The notes: a model not told the origin generated them from the sequence alone. A stretch of DNA of 64,000 bases from Alisma plantago-aquatica (GCA_963693085.1 OY856411.1:64415001-64479000); one strand, 5' to 3'; positions 24,111 to 38,673 are shown, counted from the first letter of the stretch. A program made the numbers and translations.

Positions 24111-25199
24111 TGCTTCTTTTTGAGAAAAGTAGAGTTTTATTTTTTGAGTAAATATTTAACATTTTTAGTCTCTTACCAATTCTTTAATATTTATCAAAAA
24201 AAATTAGGATTCTAGAAATTTTGCTAAAAATCGATGAACTTATTTGAAATTTTGCATTAAACTTTGGTCTTTTAAAGGGAAGGAATGGGAGGAGGATTGA
24301 GCACCCTTCCCATTTCTTCTTCTCTCATGCAAGCAGTGGCTACAACCCCCATCTCGTTGCATCTTAGGTGACAGAGGCGGTGAGAGGAGACAAGAAGAAA
24401 GGTAGCGGATAATGGTGACCTATCACTTTAGTATAGCATACTAGGACGTTTTTCTGACATCGGGCGGTGTTTTCCTGGTAGCAGTGGTGTGGTGGTGGAG
24501 AGCTGCTAATAGTCCACTTTGATAAGATTTTGGTGTGGTTTTTTCAACATCTGTCTTGGGGAAGGTATTTCTTTCATTCTTACACTTTGCTTTGGTCATT
24601 TTGTCTCTTAATAAAGAAATATACATTTTGGATTTTTGACATTCTTCGTGGTCTAGTGGTTGAAGATGACCTAGACGCACTTTCTATTTTTTGATCCAAT
24701 TGATTTCCTAGTTTGCCATTTTCTCGACCATTTTTGACCGATCGGGCTATTTCATGTGCTCTGGAAAGTCATTGATATTGTTATTGTTGTTATGTAGATG
24801 TATGCTCCTAATTGGCATGGGGTATATCCCATTATAGACAAGAAAGATGCTGACAATGATGTTGGGAGCTAGGCAAGAAAGGTGCTTGCCATTCTAATCA
24901 AATATTTATCTGGTTTGTGAATATTTTGATTAAAGTATTCTTTGAGCAGGCATCATGTCGGTGTGAGTCGGATCAAAGGGGAACTTCTCCCTACTAAGAG
25001 ATTCGTCCATCTTCTAGGCATGCTATGGATTAATATCCATCATCAAGGGCATAAGCGGGAGACAATGTATAACTTGGAAACTTTTATGCTTGTTAATTTT
25101 TGTCTTCTTTATGGATCTTGACCAAAAAATTTTTCCATGTAGCAATAATTTTGATTTTGTCTTCCACATTATTCCTTTAGGATATTGATTGTTGAATAT
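24111..25199. other. No recognisable feature
   Basis: Mixed-composition DNA without a convincing coding frame, repeat partner or RNA gene. Confidence 0.4.
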
Positions 25200-27020
25200 T
25201 TACAGGAGAACCTGTTGGAATGAGCTGCAATACATGTAGGAGAGCCTAGTGACCGATGAGGTGCATTTGTTGAAGGGGATCAGATTTGGAAACATATGCC
25301 ATTATGGTATAATAGATAAACCCTATCTCCTTCCTTTGATTGAGAAATTTTGTTGGGAGATGAATAATTTTTACCTTTTCTTTCAGTGAGTTGGCCATCA
25401 CCCTGAGTGAGTTTGTTGGGATTACTAGCTTTGGTTTTGGTGGGATTCACATTAGTTCTTTGCATGGATGACAAGAGTGGGGTTTCTATGCCTAGTTGGG
25501 ATTCAAGAGTGGACCCTAGACATATTGAGATGGCCTCAAAGTATGAGGTCAAGTTTACCTCATAGAGGTGCACCTTCTTTCAAGAGGGAAAGCAGTGAGG
25601 TGCAAGTGATCCGTTGTATGAAACCCTATGGACCAAGTGTTCCTATTTGTCTTGATCACTGGTTTCTTGTTTATCAACTACTATGGAAATAAAGGAGATG
25701 TTTGTTGGTTCTCTGTTCTACTGGAAAAGGATGCAAGTCCTTCCTTTAACTAGGGGTGGCGACATGTAGCCTATCTGCTGACACATTTGTGGAGATTTTT
25801 GGTGGTCAACTTCAAGGACATATGTTCAGGGCTACGTAAAGCTGCGGAGGCTTTCTAGGCTTGATTGTGGTGAGCTATTACCCATTATTTTGCATTTTAT
25901 TCTTTGAGATAACTACTATAGATGATTTATTTTGACACTTCTTTTTATAGATGTGGGGCTATGAGAACTTCTAGCAGGCATAAAACTGTCACTTTGAGCA
26001 GTCTAGTAGGCTATTTGTATGCCTCTTTCCCTAGTTGTCACCATTGTGCTAGCTGTACCAGTAGGGTGTTGTATGAGCAGTGGAGAGGTGAACTAGAGAT
26101 TATGACTTTAGTTGAGGCATGCATAATACTTTAAACACTATTATATTTTGCATATGTACTTTAGTTGACTCCAATTCATTGTTCTTCCTTGGTACGATTC
26201 TAGATCTTCTATAGGTTTTAGCATGGTGAAGCGGCCATGTCTTGTGCATCCTACTTTGAGGCATTTGCTCTAAATGTTTGTAGGATCTAGTTTGAGTATC
26301 TATGTGGGAGTGTGTTGTATATGGGCAAGTGTGCTTCTCGTTAGTGGGCTGGTGGCTAGAATGTACCTTTTGACCTTCTTCCTGAGTTAGTTATTCTTGG
26401 ACCTCAGATTTGTCAGGCCACTCTAGATCTGATGTATGAAAGAAAAACACATGAAGAGTACATGAGGTGGTACTTTGTGCATTGTCAACCCATTCTATTT
26501 TTTTAGAGAGGCATATGATCATCTCTGATGTACTCCTATGGTGAGTGTATGAGACTGATGCTGCTTTGGTTCCTGCTTACTTTATCTTTGACATGTGTTT
26601 TCTTTCAAGTGATTGGTTGTTATTTCATTGAGGAGCAGGGTGATCAGGGTTATGAGTCTTGTCCACACCACCTCTTGAGGTAGTTACTTCACCTGAGGTA
26701 GTATATTTGCATGAGGCTCCACCTTCTCCACCGGTTGATGCTCACGACTTTGAGGACTTCCTGATATTGCGACCCCATCGAGTTTTTAGTATTGAAGGCT
26801 CATGTCATTTCCCAGGTGACTTTGTCTATACCTCATCCTTTGAGGAGACACATGAGGCTTTGGATGTGGCAGGTAGAATTTTTGGCTCGAGTAACCCACT
26901 AGACTTTAGGCATAGTAATCACTTTGGAGGAAAATGTAATGATGTGGGCCTTTATTCGGACATACTCATTCAAGGTGTATATTTGTCTTCAATAGGTGTA
27001 GGGGTGGATTTTTCTTAGTG
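25200..27020 (+). pseudogene. Possible plant-mobile-domain-like coding, heavily decayed
   Basis: In + frames around 25330-25470 the stretch LPLIEKFCWEMNNFYLFF followed by ELAITLSEFVGIT resembles the block ALVERWRPETxTFH..GEMTITLEDVA..LG of the plant mobile domain (MAIL1/MAIN proteins and transposable elements carrying it). Further fragments follow, and the frame at 26659-27018 (about 119 codons, GTG-initiated, rich in P, V, D, F) lies downstream. Stops break everything. The match is by eye and short, so the call is tentative. It could also be an unrelated retroelement gag region. Confidence 0.25.
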
Positions 27021-27136
27021 CACAAATGCTTTGCTAGTTGTCGAAGTGACTTCAAAGAGTTCCTCTTTTGTCACTAGTGGTCTACAGGCGGTATTCATCA
27101 TTAAATGATGATAATACATAATCAACCTCTGAAGAG

Positions 27137-27442
27137 GTGTTCCAAGATGTAGCTGAATCCATGTTTAGTGATATGGATATTGGCAACATTTATCTACAAT
27201 TCAATGATCAAAATAAGGAAGCCCCTATTAAAAACGTTGCATATAATGGGGCAAACATTAATAGAGTAGCTGAGTTGGGAGCCACAATAATAGAACCTAC
27301 ACTATCTGTATCGTCTGTACCATTAACTCAAATTCCAATAACTACATTTTTAGAAGGAAATTTAGATGAAGATGAATATGAAGATGGATTCAACTCTTTA
27401 TGTGTGATTCCACCATCTAGAGAACCTCAACCCTTAGTCTAG
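27137..27442 (+). CDS. Hypothetical acidic ORF, probably a retroelement fragment
   Basis: An open frame of 101 codons whose first codon is not clearly a real start. The product is acidic, with EDEYED near the C-terminus, and ends in a proline-rich PPSREPQP stretch. No domain was recognised. Just after the stop the same strand continues with proline-rich codons (DPSPPPLPW). Composition and position next to decayed element sequence suggest a linker region of a retroelement polyprotein, which cannot be shown here. It may not be expressed at all. Confidence 0.2.
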   Translation: MFQDVAESMFSDMDIGNIYLQFNDQNKEAPIKNVAYNGANINRVAELGATIIEPTLSVSSVPLTQIPITTFLEGNLDEDEYEDGFNSLCVIPPSREPQPLV

Positions 27443-28685
27443 GGAAATATTCCACAAGACCCTTCACCTCCACCCCTACCTTGGAAAAATGGAAGGAATA
27501 GACATGACATCTGTATCTAGGATTTTGTGTAGGGAAATCCATGTCCTTGTAGACATCCTAGATGTTGATCTACATGGAATGGACGTCTTGTATAGAAATC
27601 TAGAAAGTACAATAATGAGGGAACACTTTAAGAGAATTTTTATAAAGAAAGCCAAATTCAACCAACATCTTTCATAGTATTGTGTACAACTATGTTCAGA
27701 GAGTTCTTACCTCCTAAAGGGCACATACAATCTTCAATATGACTTCCACTTTAGAGAAAAATCTATTTGAAAAGAAATATGACTCAATACCAGTAAGGAA
27801 CTCCATATTGTAGGGAACATATAAGAAAAAGAAAATTGTCACCATGTCCGTCTAGTATGACTCAGCACTAGGTGTTGATAGTTGTCCACTGGTATAAATG
27901 ACACATAATTATTCACAATCAGTGTAGTGCTAAGCTACCTTATAATGCAATGGTCTTCTGAAGTGCATAAGCATGAGACATTCATAAGATCCCCATGCGG
28001 CTCTAGCATTCCATCCCAAGGGAAGGAAACATACGCTTCAATGACTAGAAAACTTTTGCAATAAGCATGAGAGTCCCCACAAGAAGAGGTTGGATATGAG
28101 GAAAGTTCTTTTCTAGTGTTTACACTAATAGAAATGAACAAATTTATACAATTTTAAGACCTATTCTGTAACATAATCAAATCTAGGTATATAGCTGAAT
28201 TTTTCCTTCCCATAGGTCCATCATTAATTATATGAGCATTTAGCTTTTGTTTTCATTGAATAATATAAATGCAAAGTATTTGAAGCCAACAAAATATAGT
28301 GTTTTGATAAATAACCTCCTATATAAGGTCCATGAGACAATAACCACCTATGTATTAAATTGGTAACTCATGATATAAATTCTCCGATTAGTTAGATTTG
28401 ATGCTAATTTGGCACTCAGGATTCATCCTAAACCTAATGATGGAAGGAAAGAATTAAAATACAAAGCAACGTATCAAAATTTACTAAGTAGAATATTTCA
28501 TGAACTTATTAAGTGACAAACCTAAAAGTAATCAAATAAATTATTAAATGGTATCTAATAGTAAAACTAACATTAAAATTGGGATAATCACATCTTATTT
28601 AGTCAATATATGAAATTTCAGTCCAATTGCATATGGTTTCGTTTCCCAATTAATTAATTTTATACAAATAAATACATTGTATTTC
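27443..28685. other. No recognisable feature
   Basis: AT-rich intergenic-type DNA with short chance frames only. Confidence 0.4.
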
Positions 28686-28689
28686 ATTA

Positions 28690-29640
28690 TATGCCTAGGG
28701 TTACATTTATTTCCTTATTGTTGTAATGCTTCCCCCAATCTTTTCCCTTCACACATTCTTCTCCATTCACCGCCCTGTGCGGTTCTACACCCAGACGACC
28801 ACGCTGCAAATGACCATAGCCGACATGAGTTTCTCCCCCATCACCTCTCCTCATCTTCTTCCCTTCCCTCTCTTCCCTACTTATCCTCCCACTAACTTTG
28901 CTCTTCTCTCCATAAAACCTTAACCACCGACCTCGCTCTTCGAGATCCATGTTGTCGTGATAGTGAATCAACCACAATTGACAATCGATGAGTCTGATAG
29001 AGGCTCCTACAATGAAGACCAATCATGAGGGTGCCTTCTCTCTTCATCAAGATGAGTGTCGTCTCTATATGTGCCACTTTCAACCGCCATAGGCTACCTT
29101 CCCTTCTATCTTCTTCGTCGGCGCTCCCCTCTCTATGCTCATTGATGATGTAGTGCCTAGTACCCAACTGACATCTGTAACTACAAGAGGTTGATGGAGG
29201 TTACTTTAGGGACCATGATTAATAGAGATCCATCCATTCTTCTCTATTTAGACTATCAAGATCTCAAGGATTACCTATAGCCGCCCGTAGCTCTTTCTCC
29301 ACACCCAACAATCTAAAGTAATAAATCTATCATCACCTACTGCCATTGTTGCATCAGAACTCTTGTGGTGGCTTGAGACCATAGATTCACCAGGCTTCAT
29401 CACCTCCAGATCCACCTCTTCCATTCGAACCATCTCAGCCACCATCTTCCACCAAATTGACACCCGACCCAATACTCCTTCCTCTTTGAGGCCAACTGCT
29501 ATTCTTCTTATTCGAAAGACTTCAAATGCATCAACATCTAGGGATCGCCATCACCAATTGAGCCCATGTTCCAAATTACCCAAACCTAACAAGAGATCTA
29601 GGTGGTGCAAATGGGTTCTCTGTCTACTCACATAGCTTCA
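28690..29640. other. GC-rich patch with overlapping chance ORFs
   Basis: This segment is clearly richer in G and C than its surroundings, with ACCGCCCTGTGCGG, CAGACGACCACGCTGC and many TCC/CCA triplets. Overlapping frames of 60-111 codons are open on both strands, and none shows a known motif. It could be a captured gene fragment or the leader of an unrecognised element. No second copy is in the window. Confidence 0.35.
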
Positions 29641-31240
29641 TATCTTCTCCACATATCACCATACGTGACTCATTGTTTCATTTTGTAAAATCCATTACAT
29701 GGATTAGTCTTATTCTCCTTTTACCTTGTAAAGGATCAATTTCAAATTCATCACAGTAACAAATAGTGAACAAAAGAAAGAACCCCAATTAATCTATTAC
29801 AATGGAATAACTAGGTACCTCGTCCTTATTTTCTTTTTATATAGGTTCTATCCAATATGAATGTGGTGTTTGTTGTATCATTCTGTCACCAGATTCATAC
29901 ATGTATACATAGTTATTACCTTTTCTAGATATACACATTTATAGTGACTTACATTTATCCATTAACTTGATTGGATGCCCTAAATCCTTACCTATTAATT
30001 GTATTTTCTAATTCCTTGCATATATGGTATCACTCAATTAATTAGAAAACAATCATCAACATGAAGTGAATTATTTATTATGAAGTAAAGTACATAAGAA
30101 TGACATGTTGTATATGTGTAGATACATATCCTTTAGTCTTATGGACCCTAAAATCTCAACTCGAACCCTTGATCATGCCTAATATAATTAAACACATAAA
30201 CATCCATATAAGATATAATCTATCTACACTAGCATACTAATATCATGTTACTTTATATGCTAGTTGATAATTCATATCTCCTATCTCTCTATGAGATAGT
30301 CACTGATCGAACCATACACAAAACCCTAGAAACAACATGGGATGACTATTCCCAAATTCTTATAATGTGGTCATCATCATCGCCATAAGTAATTATAAGC
30401 ATAATCCCTAATCTTGTAAGTGCTACATTCAGAACAATCACATAAAGAGGGAATGTGAATCAAAGTTGAAAATGTGAATCATGACTTTAGATAGTAATAC
30501 TTTACTTAACATGAGAATGATGTCTATCTACGAAATCTAATTCACCCATGTATAGCCGCTAACTAAATGGTAATACCTATGTGATCACTAGTGACTATGT
30601 AAGGCAACATATTGTACCCTACATTATAATGGAAATATATATACATGTAATAACTATGACTAAAGCATTAATAAATATATAACAGAGTGTTTGTTCATCC
30701 AAAAGATTATGTGGACAAAAATATACCCATAAAGTTAACATTTAGTTGTGAAGATCATGTTTGTGCTTCTTTCCAATTTTATTTGGGCGTATAATAACTA
30801 AATCAAAATTGTTATCAATGAGGCATATTTTGAGTTATACTCCTCCTATTGAATCTCTTGAAACCTTTTGGAATCTCAAATGTTATTCACATATTTATTC
30901 ATTGATGACTATTGAAATCATACTCCACATGTATATTTCATAGTAAGAAGTAATTGGTCCATAGCTCAAAGTGATCTAATTGATTATCTGAGAATGATAA
31001 CTGGTGGATGTTATGATGGAGTGACACACATCTAGACAGATTTGGAGGTTGTCAAGATTGTCCTTCACCATCATCACTAACAAGACACTAGATAACTTAT
31101 AAGAAAAAGCATACAATCGAGGGAAATCTGAAGCAAGACATCACTTACCAAGTCTAGCAACCAAGGAATAAGTTGGCAGGAGAGCAAGCTACCATATGAT
31201 AAAAAATACTTTAAAATGTTTGCATTTTATATTCACAAAA
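29641..31240. other. No recognisable feature
   Basis: AT-rich DNA without coding potential or visible repeat structure, up to the edge of element D. Confidence 0.4.
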
Positions 31241-31733
31241 TGTAAAAGAGATAAATCACCCCTTTACTAAAAGTTTGAAAAATAAAACATCCATCCCAAA
31301 CATACTAAAAAGGTATGCTAAAACAGGTGTAAAATTTTCAAATCTATATAAATATGGTATACAAAAGACCAATGAGTAATGTAGTGGAATATAATTTTAT
31401 GACTATAATCAATTTCATAAAAGTGTATATCCTCATTCTCTTATAAAGGGTTTACAACAAAAAAAGGATATAGATAGAGAGAAGTCTAAACTACACCACT
31501 TTGTCTCCAAGAAACAACTTCATGAGATAGGTCCATGCTTAAGGTCATGTAATCCTTATCCTATTCCTAGGATGGTCCTCCATTCTCCTATTGCACAACT
31601 CTGATCCAGGGCCTTGATCAACTCCTTGATCAAACCTAGGGTGGTTGGGAAAGCACCAATTAAAAGAAAGAAGCAAGGTATGTGTCAGAGATAACGAACA
31701 AGAAACAATTATAAAAGCAAAAATGAAACATAA

Positions 31734-31768
<35 letters not shown>

Positions 31769-34622
31769 TCATAAGATGAGAGGGACAAGAGAATGAGGCA
31801 TATACAAAATATTCTTATGAAAACCAATAAATAATAATGAACTTGGATGAATTATTAATATTAGACTAAATAAACTAAGTACGATTGAGGCACCTCCCGG
31901 ACCTCAACTTATAGATGAGGGGAGGGTAATCACATTGCAGTCACCTATAAAATACTTATATTGGGGAGAAATAACACATTCCCCAGGGGGAGAGTAAACA
32001 AATTCCCCAGGGTGAAATAACACATGCCCTAAACTATGGGTGGTTGGGCATAAGTACCAATACTATAGCTAAATAGTCAAATAAACCATTGTGCTCAAAA
32101 TATAGTAAAGTGGCAAGATAAATCATCATATAATTGCAACATGGCAGTGGGGTTCTAAGAGCTAAGAAATAAATAACAAAACTGATTTTAAGGCAAACAT
32201 AGCAAAGGAAACAATAATAGGAGAATCAGGTTCAATTAATGCCTTACAAGGAATTTAGGGTTTGGATCACCAATTCCCCAACTTAAGGTGTAAGGATGCA
32301 CATACCTCTCATATGGAATTCAATTATCAACTTTCACCACTTTTTGATGATCCAATATCAACTTTTCCTATTTTAAATGTATAAACACAAATTAGGGTTT
32401 TACACATGTATAAAGGCAAGGAAACCTAGTTTTAAACTTTTTATACAAAACTTCAATTTAGACTCTGAAATCATCACCATTGATCTAGTTCGGTTATCCT
32501 GATTAAGAAAACATATAATTTTGTCTAGTTTGGAGTTATGAGGATTAAAGTGTATTTTTGATGATTTTTATGTATGAAATTCATTTTTAGAAAACACCTT
32601 TCAATAAAACTCAAAATCAAACCTCTAAAGTATTTTATTGGAAAGCTCACATTTTTTTATTCCAAAACATATTTTACTTTAATTTTTGGACAACCAATCA
32701 AAAGATATAATTTTTGCAAAATTGGCTAATCAAGAAAAGCCATATCATCAAACACCTCGCGAGAGAGGGAGAGAGAGACCGGGACCGGACTGACTTGTCC
32801 TAATCAGGTGAGGCCAAGTCATGGGTCAAAAGTACTCTTGACTCCAAAACAAAGAAGAATGAGGGCTAAAAAAATATTTGCCCTTGGGTGAGAAAACAAA
32901 GAAAGAAGAAGCGATGGAGGGTAAGAGGGGAAATTCACTCGAGGGATTGCTCCATTTCCTAACAGAACCATTGATGCTCGAAGTAGTAGGTTGCTTGCTC
33001 CAACTTATGGGTGAATTCGTATGCCACAATGATTTGGTGATTTGAAGTTACAGAAATAAGGAGTAAGGCCACCCAAACTTACCTCCACAAGAAATTGAAG
33101 ACTAGTATCTCCGAGTGACTGCATGAGGTGTTGCAAGACAAAGAAAGAGCATGCTTCGGGTGCGGTCCAAAATACATGAAAGGAAGAAATTAGATCTGGA
33201 GGAGGATTTCTATGGACGGTGCAGAGACAAGAGTAAGGATATATATAAGTGAGGATGAGAGAAGCAGATAGAACGGACATCACCACGATGACTTGGAGAA
33301 CATGATTTGGGGGTTTTGTGAATATTAGTCAAATCAACACAAATAAAGGATCAAACTATACAGAATCCTATTTGGAAACTAAAGGTGAATAAATCACATG
33401 ATTTTATTTAGAAATGATCGAGAAAACCCCAAAATACTGTGCCCTCTGGCCGCAGTTACTGTTCACTCTCGACTCAATGAAGGTGACGACACACGGGTCG
33501 TCTCATCGCCTATCCAACGGCTCAGATCGCGCGCGCCAACAAAAAAGTGACATTTAATTCTATTCCAAATAGATTTCGAATAAAGTGCAAATGTAATTAT
33601 TTTTAATTTTCTCTGTCCTATTTTGAGGGTACAAACGAATCTTAAAACTAATGAAATTTGACTCATAGTCTAACTTTTATATTAGGAATTCGAATATGCA
33701 ATTAGTTAGCCTTTTGGGAACTTTTAATTTGATAAATAAATAAAATCATAATTTCTATTTCCTCCATCATTAATGGTCATTAGATTCTCCAAATATTATG
33801 AAACTTCACCAACAAGTCACATTAAGTGCCTTGGATACGAATTTGCCATCAATTTTACATGTTGTAGTTGTTTATATATTACTCCACCCCTTAAAAAGGA
33901 TTTCATACCCGATATCACAAGCAAAGAGGGAAGTGTGAGTGTGCAACATCTCAACATTAACTTCAGGTTGTTCCTCCAACCATTAAACTTCTACTAGCAA
34001 CTCCTCCTAAGTCAAATTCTTTAGGATCACCTAAGTTTCCACTATTAAGATTTCTTTTATGAGATTTAATCATTACCAATGTTTTTGGCTCATTAGCATT
34101 ATATTTATTAGGATATCACATTATCATAATTATTCAGTTAATTGAGTCATGATATATTCACTTTGTTGCCATCTAAGCTATATTCCATTATTATACATGG
34201 AACTTTATATATTTCTTATTTATCTCATTAGAAATTTTGAGCACAATTAGAGTTATACCGAACTATCTCAATATCTACTATCATTATTCTTAATAACTTG
34301 TACTTATTCTCATATTAACACCATATTAAATTATAACGGATTATTTTTCATGAAATAAGACATTTCATCCAATTTGTTATTAAGTCTATAATTAATCCAA
34401 ATTATGTTACATTAATTACTTATATCCATATTTAATAGCTATTTGTTATCACGTTACCTTTCTTACCCACATTAATACCATAATTGATCATTTTCTCATA
34501 TTTATTCACTTCTTATTATTGATTATGACCAATTATACGAATCCATTTACTTCTTATCCACATTGAAGTCATTATTTGTATTTTACTGAACAAAGTGGAA
34601 CCTATTACATATTGGCATATTA
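31241..34622 (-). repeat. Element D, 3' LTR, first part
   Basis: It begins TGTAAAAGAGATAAATCACCCCTTTAC, matching 41129 onward (TGTAAAAGAGTGAAATCACACC). The copies share long blocks, for example ATTGCAACATGGCAGTGGGG, CAATTATCAACTTTCACCAC and GCTCAGATCGCGCGCGCC. It is split at 34622 by a LINE and resumes at 39789. An AT dinucleotide run lies at about 31738-31764. Confidence 0.85.
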
Positions 34623-34945
34623 TTTTTTTTTGTCACCCAAGCAAGTTACTCGTTTTTATTGATAAAGGGAAGGGTCAACACCACTTCCAAACATGTACAA
34701 GAAGGAACAAGAGAACAACGAAGGAATCAACTAAATAGAAAAGAGAAATCTGTAACTATTGACAACCAACAACCATCTATACTAGGAATCATGTCCTCAA
34801 AAAAACAAGATTCCTATGTCTCCAAATGTGAAAAAAAATGGAGAGGCAGCACCCAATCTCTTTAGCCTTCCTTATCTTCAGTAAATCAGTGATCTAAGTA
34901 GGTCTGATACTTATGTCACCTCTTATCATATCTTTATTCCATAGC

Positions 34946-37900
34946 TCAGTACCAAATGAGCAGAAGCAGCTCAGTACCAAACGAGCAGCAGCAGAACAGG
35001 TGAGAGGAACCTTCACCTTCAGAATAGAACAGGACACAGAACGATGCTATCATCATACCTCTTCTTCTCAAATTAGCCACGGTAGGTATGCAATCAGAGA
35101 AGATTTTCCAAGCATTGATTTTGAATCTACAAGGGGCAGCAATATTCCAAATCCAAGAGCTCCACAGGGAAGTAGGGGCCTTACACCTGGTAGAATTCCA
35201 AGCCCTCTTCATATTTACAGAGGCCATACCATCAAACAGGACACAATCTTCAACCTTAGAAGGGCAATAATTATCCACCAAAAATCTTCTCAAAGGCTCC
35301 ATTCTTCTAGTATTTGCAATGTTCCACTGCCCATTCAAGATGATGCAACTGACTCTAGCATACAGACCATAGCCAGAATAAAGATAAGTCTTCTTATCCA
35401 ATAAATCCTCCAAAAACTTGCCATCCTTCAGCCATGGATCCCGCCACAACATAATACTTTCTCCATTACCAAGGACCCAATTAGTATGATTCAGTATAGT
35501 ATCTCTAACTTTAACTAAATTGTTCCACATCCATGAACAGTTAAGAATAGGACCCACCTTCCATATAGAATCCATCTTTAAGAATCTTCTTTGAATCCAG
35601 CGAACCCAAAATGATTCCTTCCTTTCAGCAATATTCCAGAAATTAACTACCAAACCAGCATTGCATACCTCCCTGGAAAGCCTAATATTCAGGCCCCCTT
35701 CCTTCTTTGTCTCACACTTTATCCCAAGCCATAAGGTGAATGTGTTTAACATCCTCCTTATCTCCCCAAAGAAAATCTCGGCAGATTCTATCCACTTAAT
35801 TACAAACAACAGAAGGTAAAGGAAACACATTCCCCCAAAAACCATAGATAGCAGACAATGCAGATTTAATCAATTCAAGGCAGCCTGCCATAGATAGAGA
35901 TTTACATTTCCAAGCTTCAAGCTTACCTTTGATCTTATCAATAAGAGGATGACAAAGATTCTTAGTAAGATGACCAAAGAACAAAGGAATACCCAAGTAG
36001 TTAACAGGGCGTTCCCCTACTGGAATATTAACCTTGTCATTAAACTTATTGAAAGTAGCTTGTTTACTAAAGAAGATAGAGCTCTTGCCTTGATTAAGAT
36101 GAAGACCAGAAACATTCCCAAAGTACTGAATGATGGAATTCATAGCATAAATATTTCTCTCAGAAGCTTCACCAAAAACCGTGAGATCATCCGCAAAGAG
36201 AATATGAGAAATGTTCATATTAGAACTCCTAGACTTGATTGGTTTGAACAAATTCTTCTTCACCTCAGCATTGATAATACTGGAGAAACCTTGCATGCAT
36301 ATTACAAATAAGAGAGGAGCAAGAGGGTCTCCTTGCCTTAACCCTCTAGAAGGTTTGAAGGGAACAGAAGGTTCTCCATTAATGAGGATTTGATAAGAAA
36401 TAGTATCCAAAATAGTATAGATCCAATTGCACTAGGAGAAAGGAAACCCCATACCTTCCATAATCTTCAACAGATAAGCCCATCTAATCGAGTCATAGGC
36501 CTTAGTAATATCAGCCTTAACACAAAACTTAGAACCACTTGAAACTTTGTTAAAATTGGAAAGCAATTCATTAGAAATCAGAATAGCACCCTTATTGTTC
36601 CTCCCATGAACAAAGGAACATCGGCTAGCATCAATCACATCAGGTAAAATTGTACTGATCCGGTTAGCAAGAATCTTAGAAATAATCTTTTGAACAAAAT
36701 TACATAACGCAATCGGTCTCCAATCTTTAATAGCTGAAGCATTCTTGCACTTAGGTATGAGAGTAATGAAAGCCCTGTTTACCTCCTTGAGAAGCTTATC
36801 CTTATTAAATAAATCCATAACAACCTTCAAAATAGAATCCCCAACAATGTGCCAAGAAGATTTAAAGAAATTACCGTTAAAATCATCTGGGCCCGGGGCC
36901 TTACCACCATCCGACTTAGCAACCACATCATCAATTTAAGCTCTAGTGACTTTATTAGACTGGATCTGGATATGAGAATCAGTAAGCCTAGGCAAAGACC
37001 ATTCAACTTTCCACTCTATAGTAGCATCATTAGGCTCTTTGTATAGGTTGTAATAAAATTCCACAATATGAGATTTGATAGCATTAGCATCATTAACGTG
37101 ATCCCCCTCAACGAGAAACATATTGATGTTATTTCTCTACCTTCTGGTTCTGAGGGAATTATACAAGAATTTATTATTTCCATCACTGAGCTTAAGCCAT
37201 TGCACTCTGGACTTCTGCTGAAAGAGAGATTCTACCAAATGAAGGGCTTTAAGAACATCAGTTCTCTTATTCTTAGCAATAACTCTAAGAGATTTATCCA
37301 ACGGAATTTCATCAGCCAGAACTTGATCCTCCACATCGTCAGCTTCCAACTTCCTAGCTTCATCAATCAAGTTACCAACACTTCTTTTATTCCAACAAAT
37401 AAGATTCTGCTTAACTTCCTTAAGTTTCTTCATCACCCTATACATAGGATAGCCCTTAACTTCCACCTTCCAACCTTTGTTTACTTCTTCAAGGTAACCT
37501 TCCTTCTCAACCCAGGCATTGATGAAACAAAAAGGAATATGTCTTTTCCTGCCACCTGAAGACATACTGATCCTGAGGATCTTATGATCACTAAAGATAG
37601 AAGAATAAATCTCACCAAGGTAATTAGGTTGCATATCCAAGAAATCATTATTGAACATAACTCTATCAATTTTAGAGGCAGTAAACTTACATCCAACCTA
37701 CCAATTATCCCAAGTGAAAGAATATCCCTTCATTTCAGCCTCAAAAAGGGAGTTTCTCAACATGAAATCATTAAACTCAAACATCGACAAGGCAGATGGG
37801 TTGGATCTACCAATTCTCTCAGAAACCAGCCTAACCACATTAAAATCTCCTCCCAAAATCCAAGGAGAGTTAATATTACCAGTAATATGACTCAAACTCG

Positions 37901-38262
37901 CCCAGAGTTCAGATCTCTTCCTGTCATCATTAGCGCCATACATAGCAGTAGCAAGGAAACTAACATCTTGACATCTAATAGAAACATGAATGTACTGGTC
38001 TGATTCATCTATGTAACTAATATCAACCAACGAATGATCCCACAGGATAACAATTCTACCCAGAGGATGGGAGGATAGATTAGAAAGCCAATTGAAATCC
38101 GGCCAGAACCTATTAAGAGTCTTGGACATTTTCTTTCTCCTCAACTTAGTCTCAGAAAGGAAGTAGATAGGAGAATAAACTCTATTGAGGTCGCTTTTCA
38201 CATAAGAATGATGCACAGGGTCTTAAGACCTCTAACATTCCAACAGGTAATAGAGATATCGT
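34946..38262 (-). pseudogene. LINE ORF2 (endonuclease-reverse transcriptase), broken
   Basis: Pieces in order on the - strand: the ORF2 start ITCWNVRGLK near 38255; AP-endonuclease-like motifs SPWILGGDFNVVR near 37850 and SDHKILRIS near 37585; reverse transcriptase start GGKAPGPDDFNGNFFK near 36890; QGDPLAPLLF near 36330; the catalytic box as LFADDLTVF near 36190 (F in place of the usual Y, both aspartates kept); then the C-terminal zinc-binding RVT region up to about 35000. Frameshifts near 38215, 36925 and 35800 and stops near 37690 and 36430 break it. A 25-bp tandem duplication lies near 34945-34993. ORF2 supplies nicking and target-primed reverse transcription in intact relatives. Confidence 0.85.
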
Positions 38263-38673
38263 CATTCAATGAATGACAGGCTGACTGGTTTACTACCAGT
38301 CCTAGTAACAACATCTTCCTCCTCATCCAGAAGATCTAGGATTTTGGAACATATTAGGAGAAATAAGAACAAAACTACTTCCAGTGATGAGCCTCTTGCT
38401 CTTGTTGGTCCTACTCGCACCTCTAGGAGGAGACTTCAACTTGCCAACCAATTGGAATCCTTCACTGTCTTTAACACCAGAGTTCACTATATTAGGAGTA
38501 GATTTCTTCTCATTTCTAGACTACACCCTCGCAATAACTTCCTTCTTGATAGCAAGCGCACCCAAGTCAGAACCACCACTATCATGGTTGCTGTTAGATA
38601 GGACTTCACTGACAGTACACACACTTCCCTGAACTCCTTCAACAATAGATTTAGAGCTAACAATACACTCATT

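Noticed and set aside
31738..31764. AT dinucleotide run as a regulatory element
   Set aside because: A simple microsatellite in the element D LTR; the other LTR lacks it, so it arose by slippage.
35949..36311. 120-codon + strand ORF and similar frames at 37068-37559 and 37584-38003
   Set aside because: They are antisense shadows of the decayed LINE ORF2, whose domains read on the - strand.
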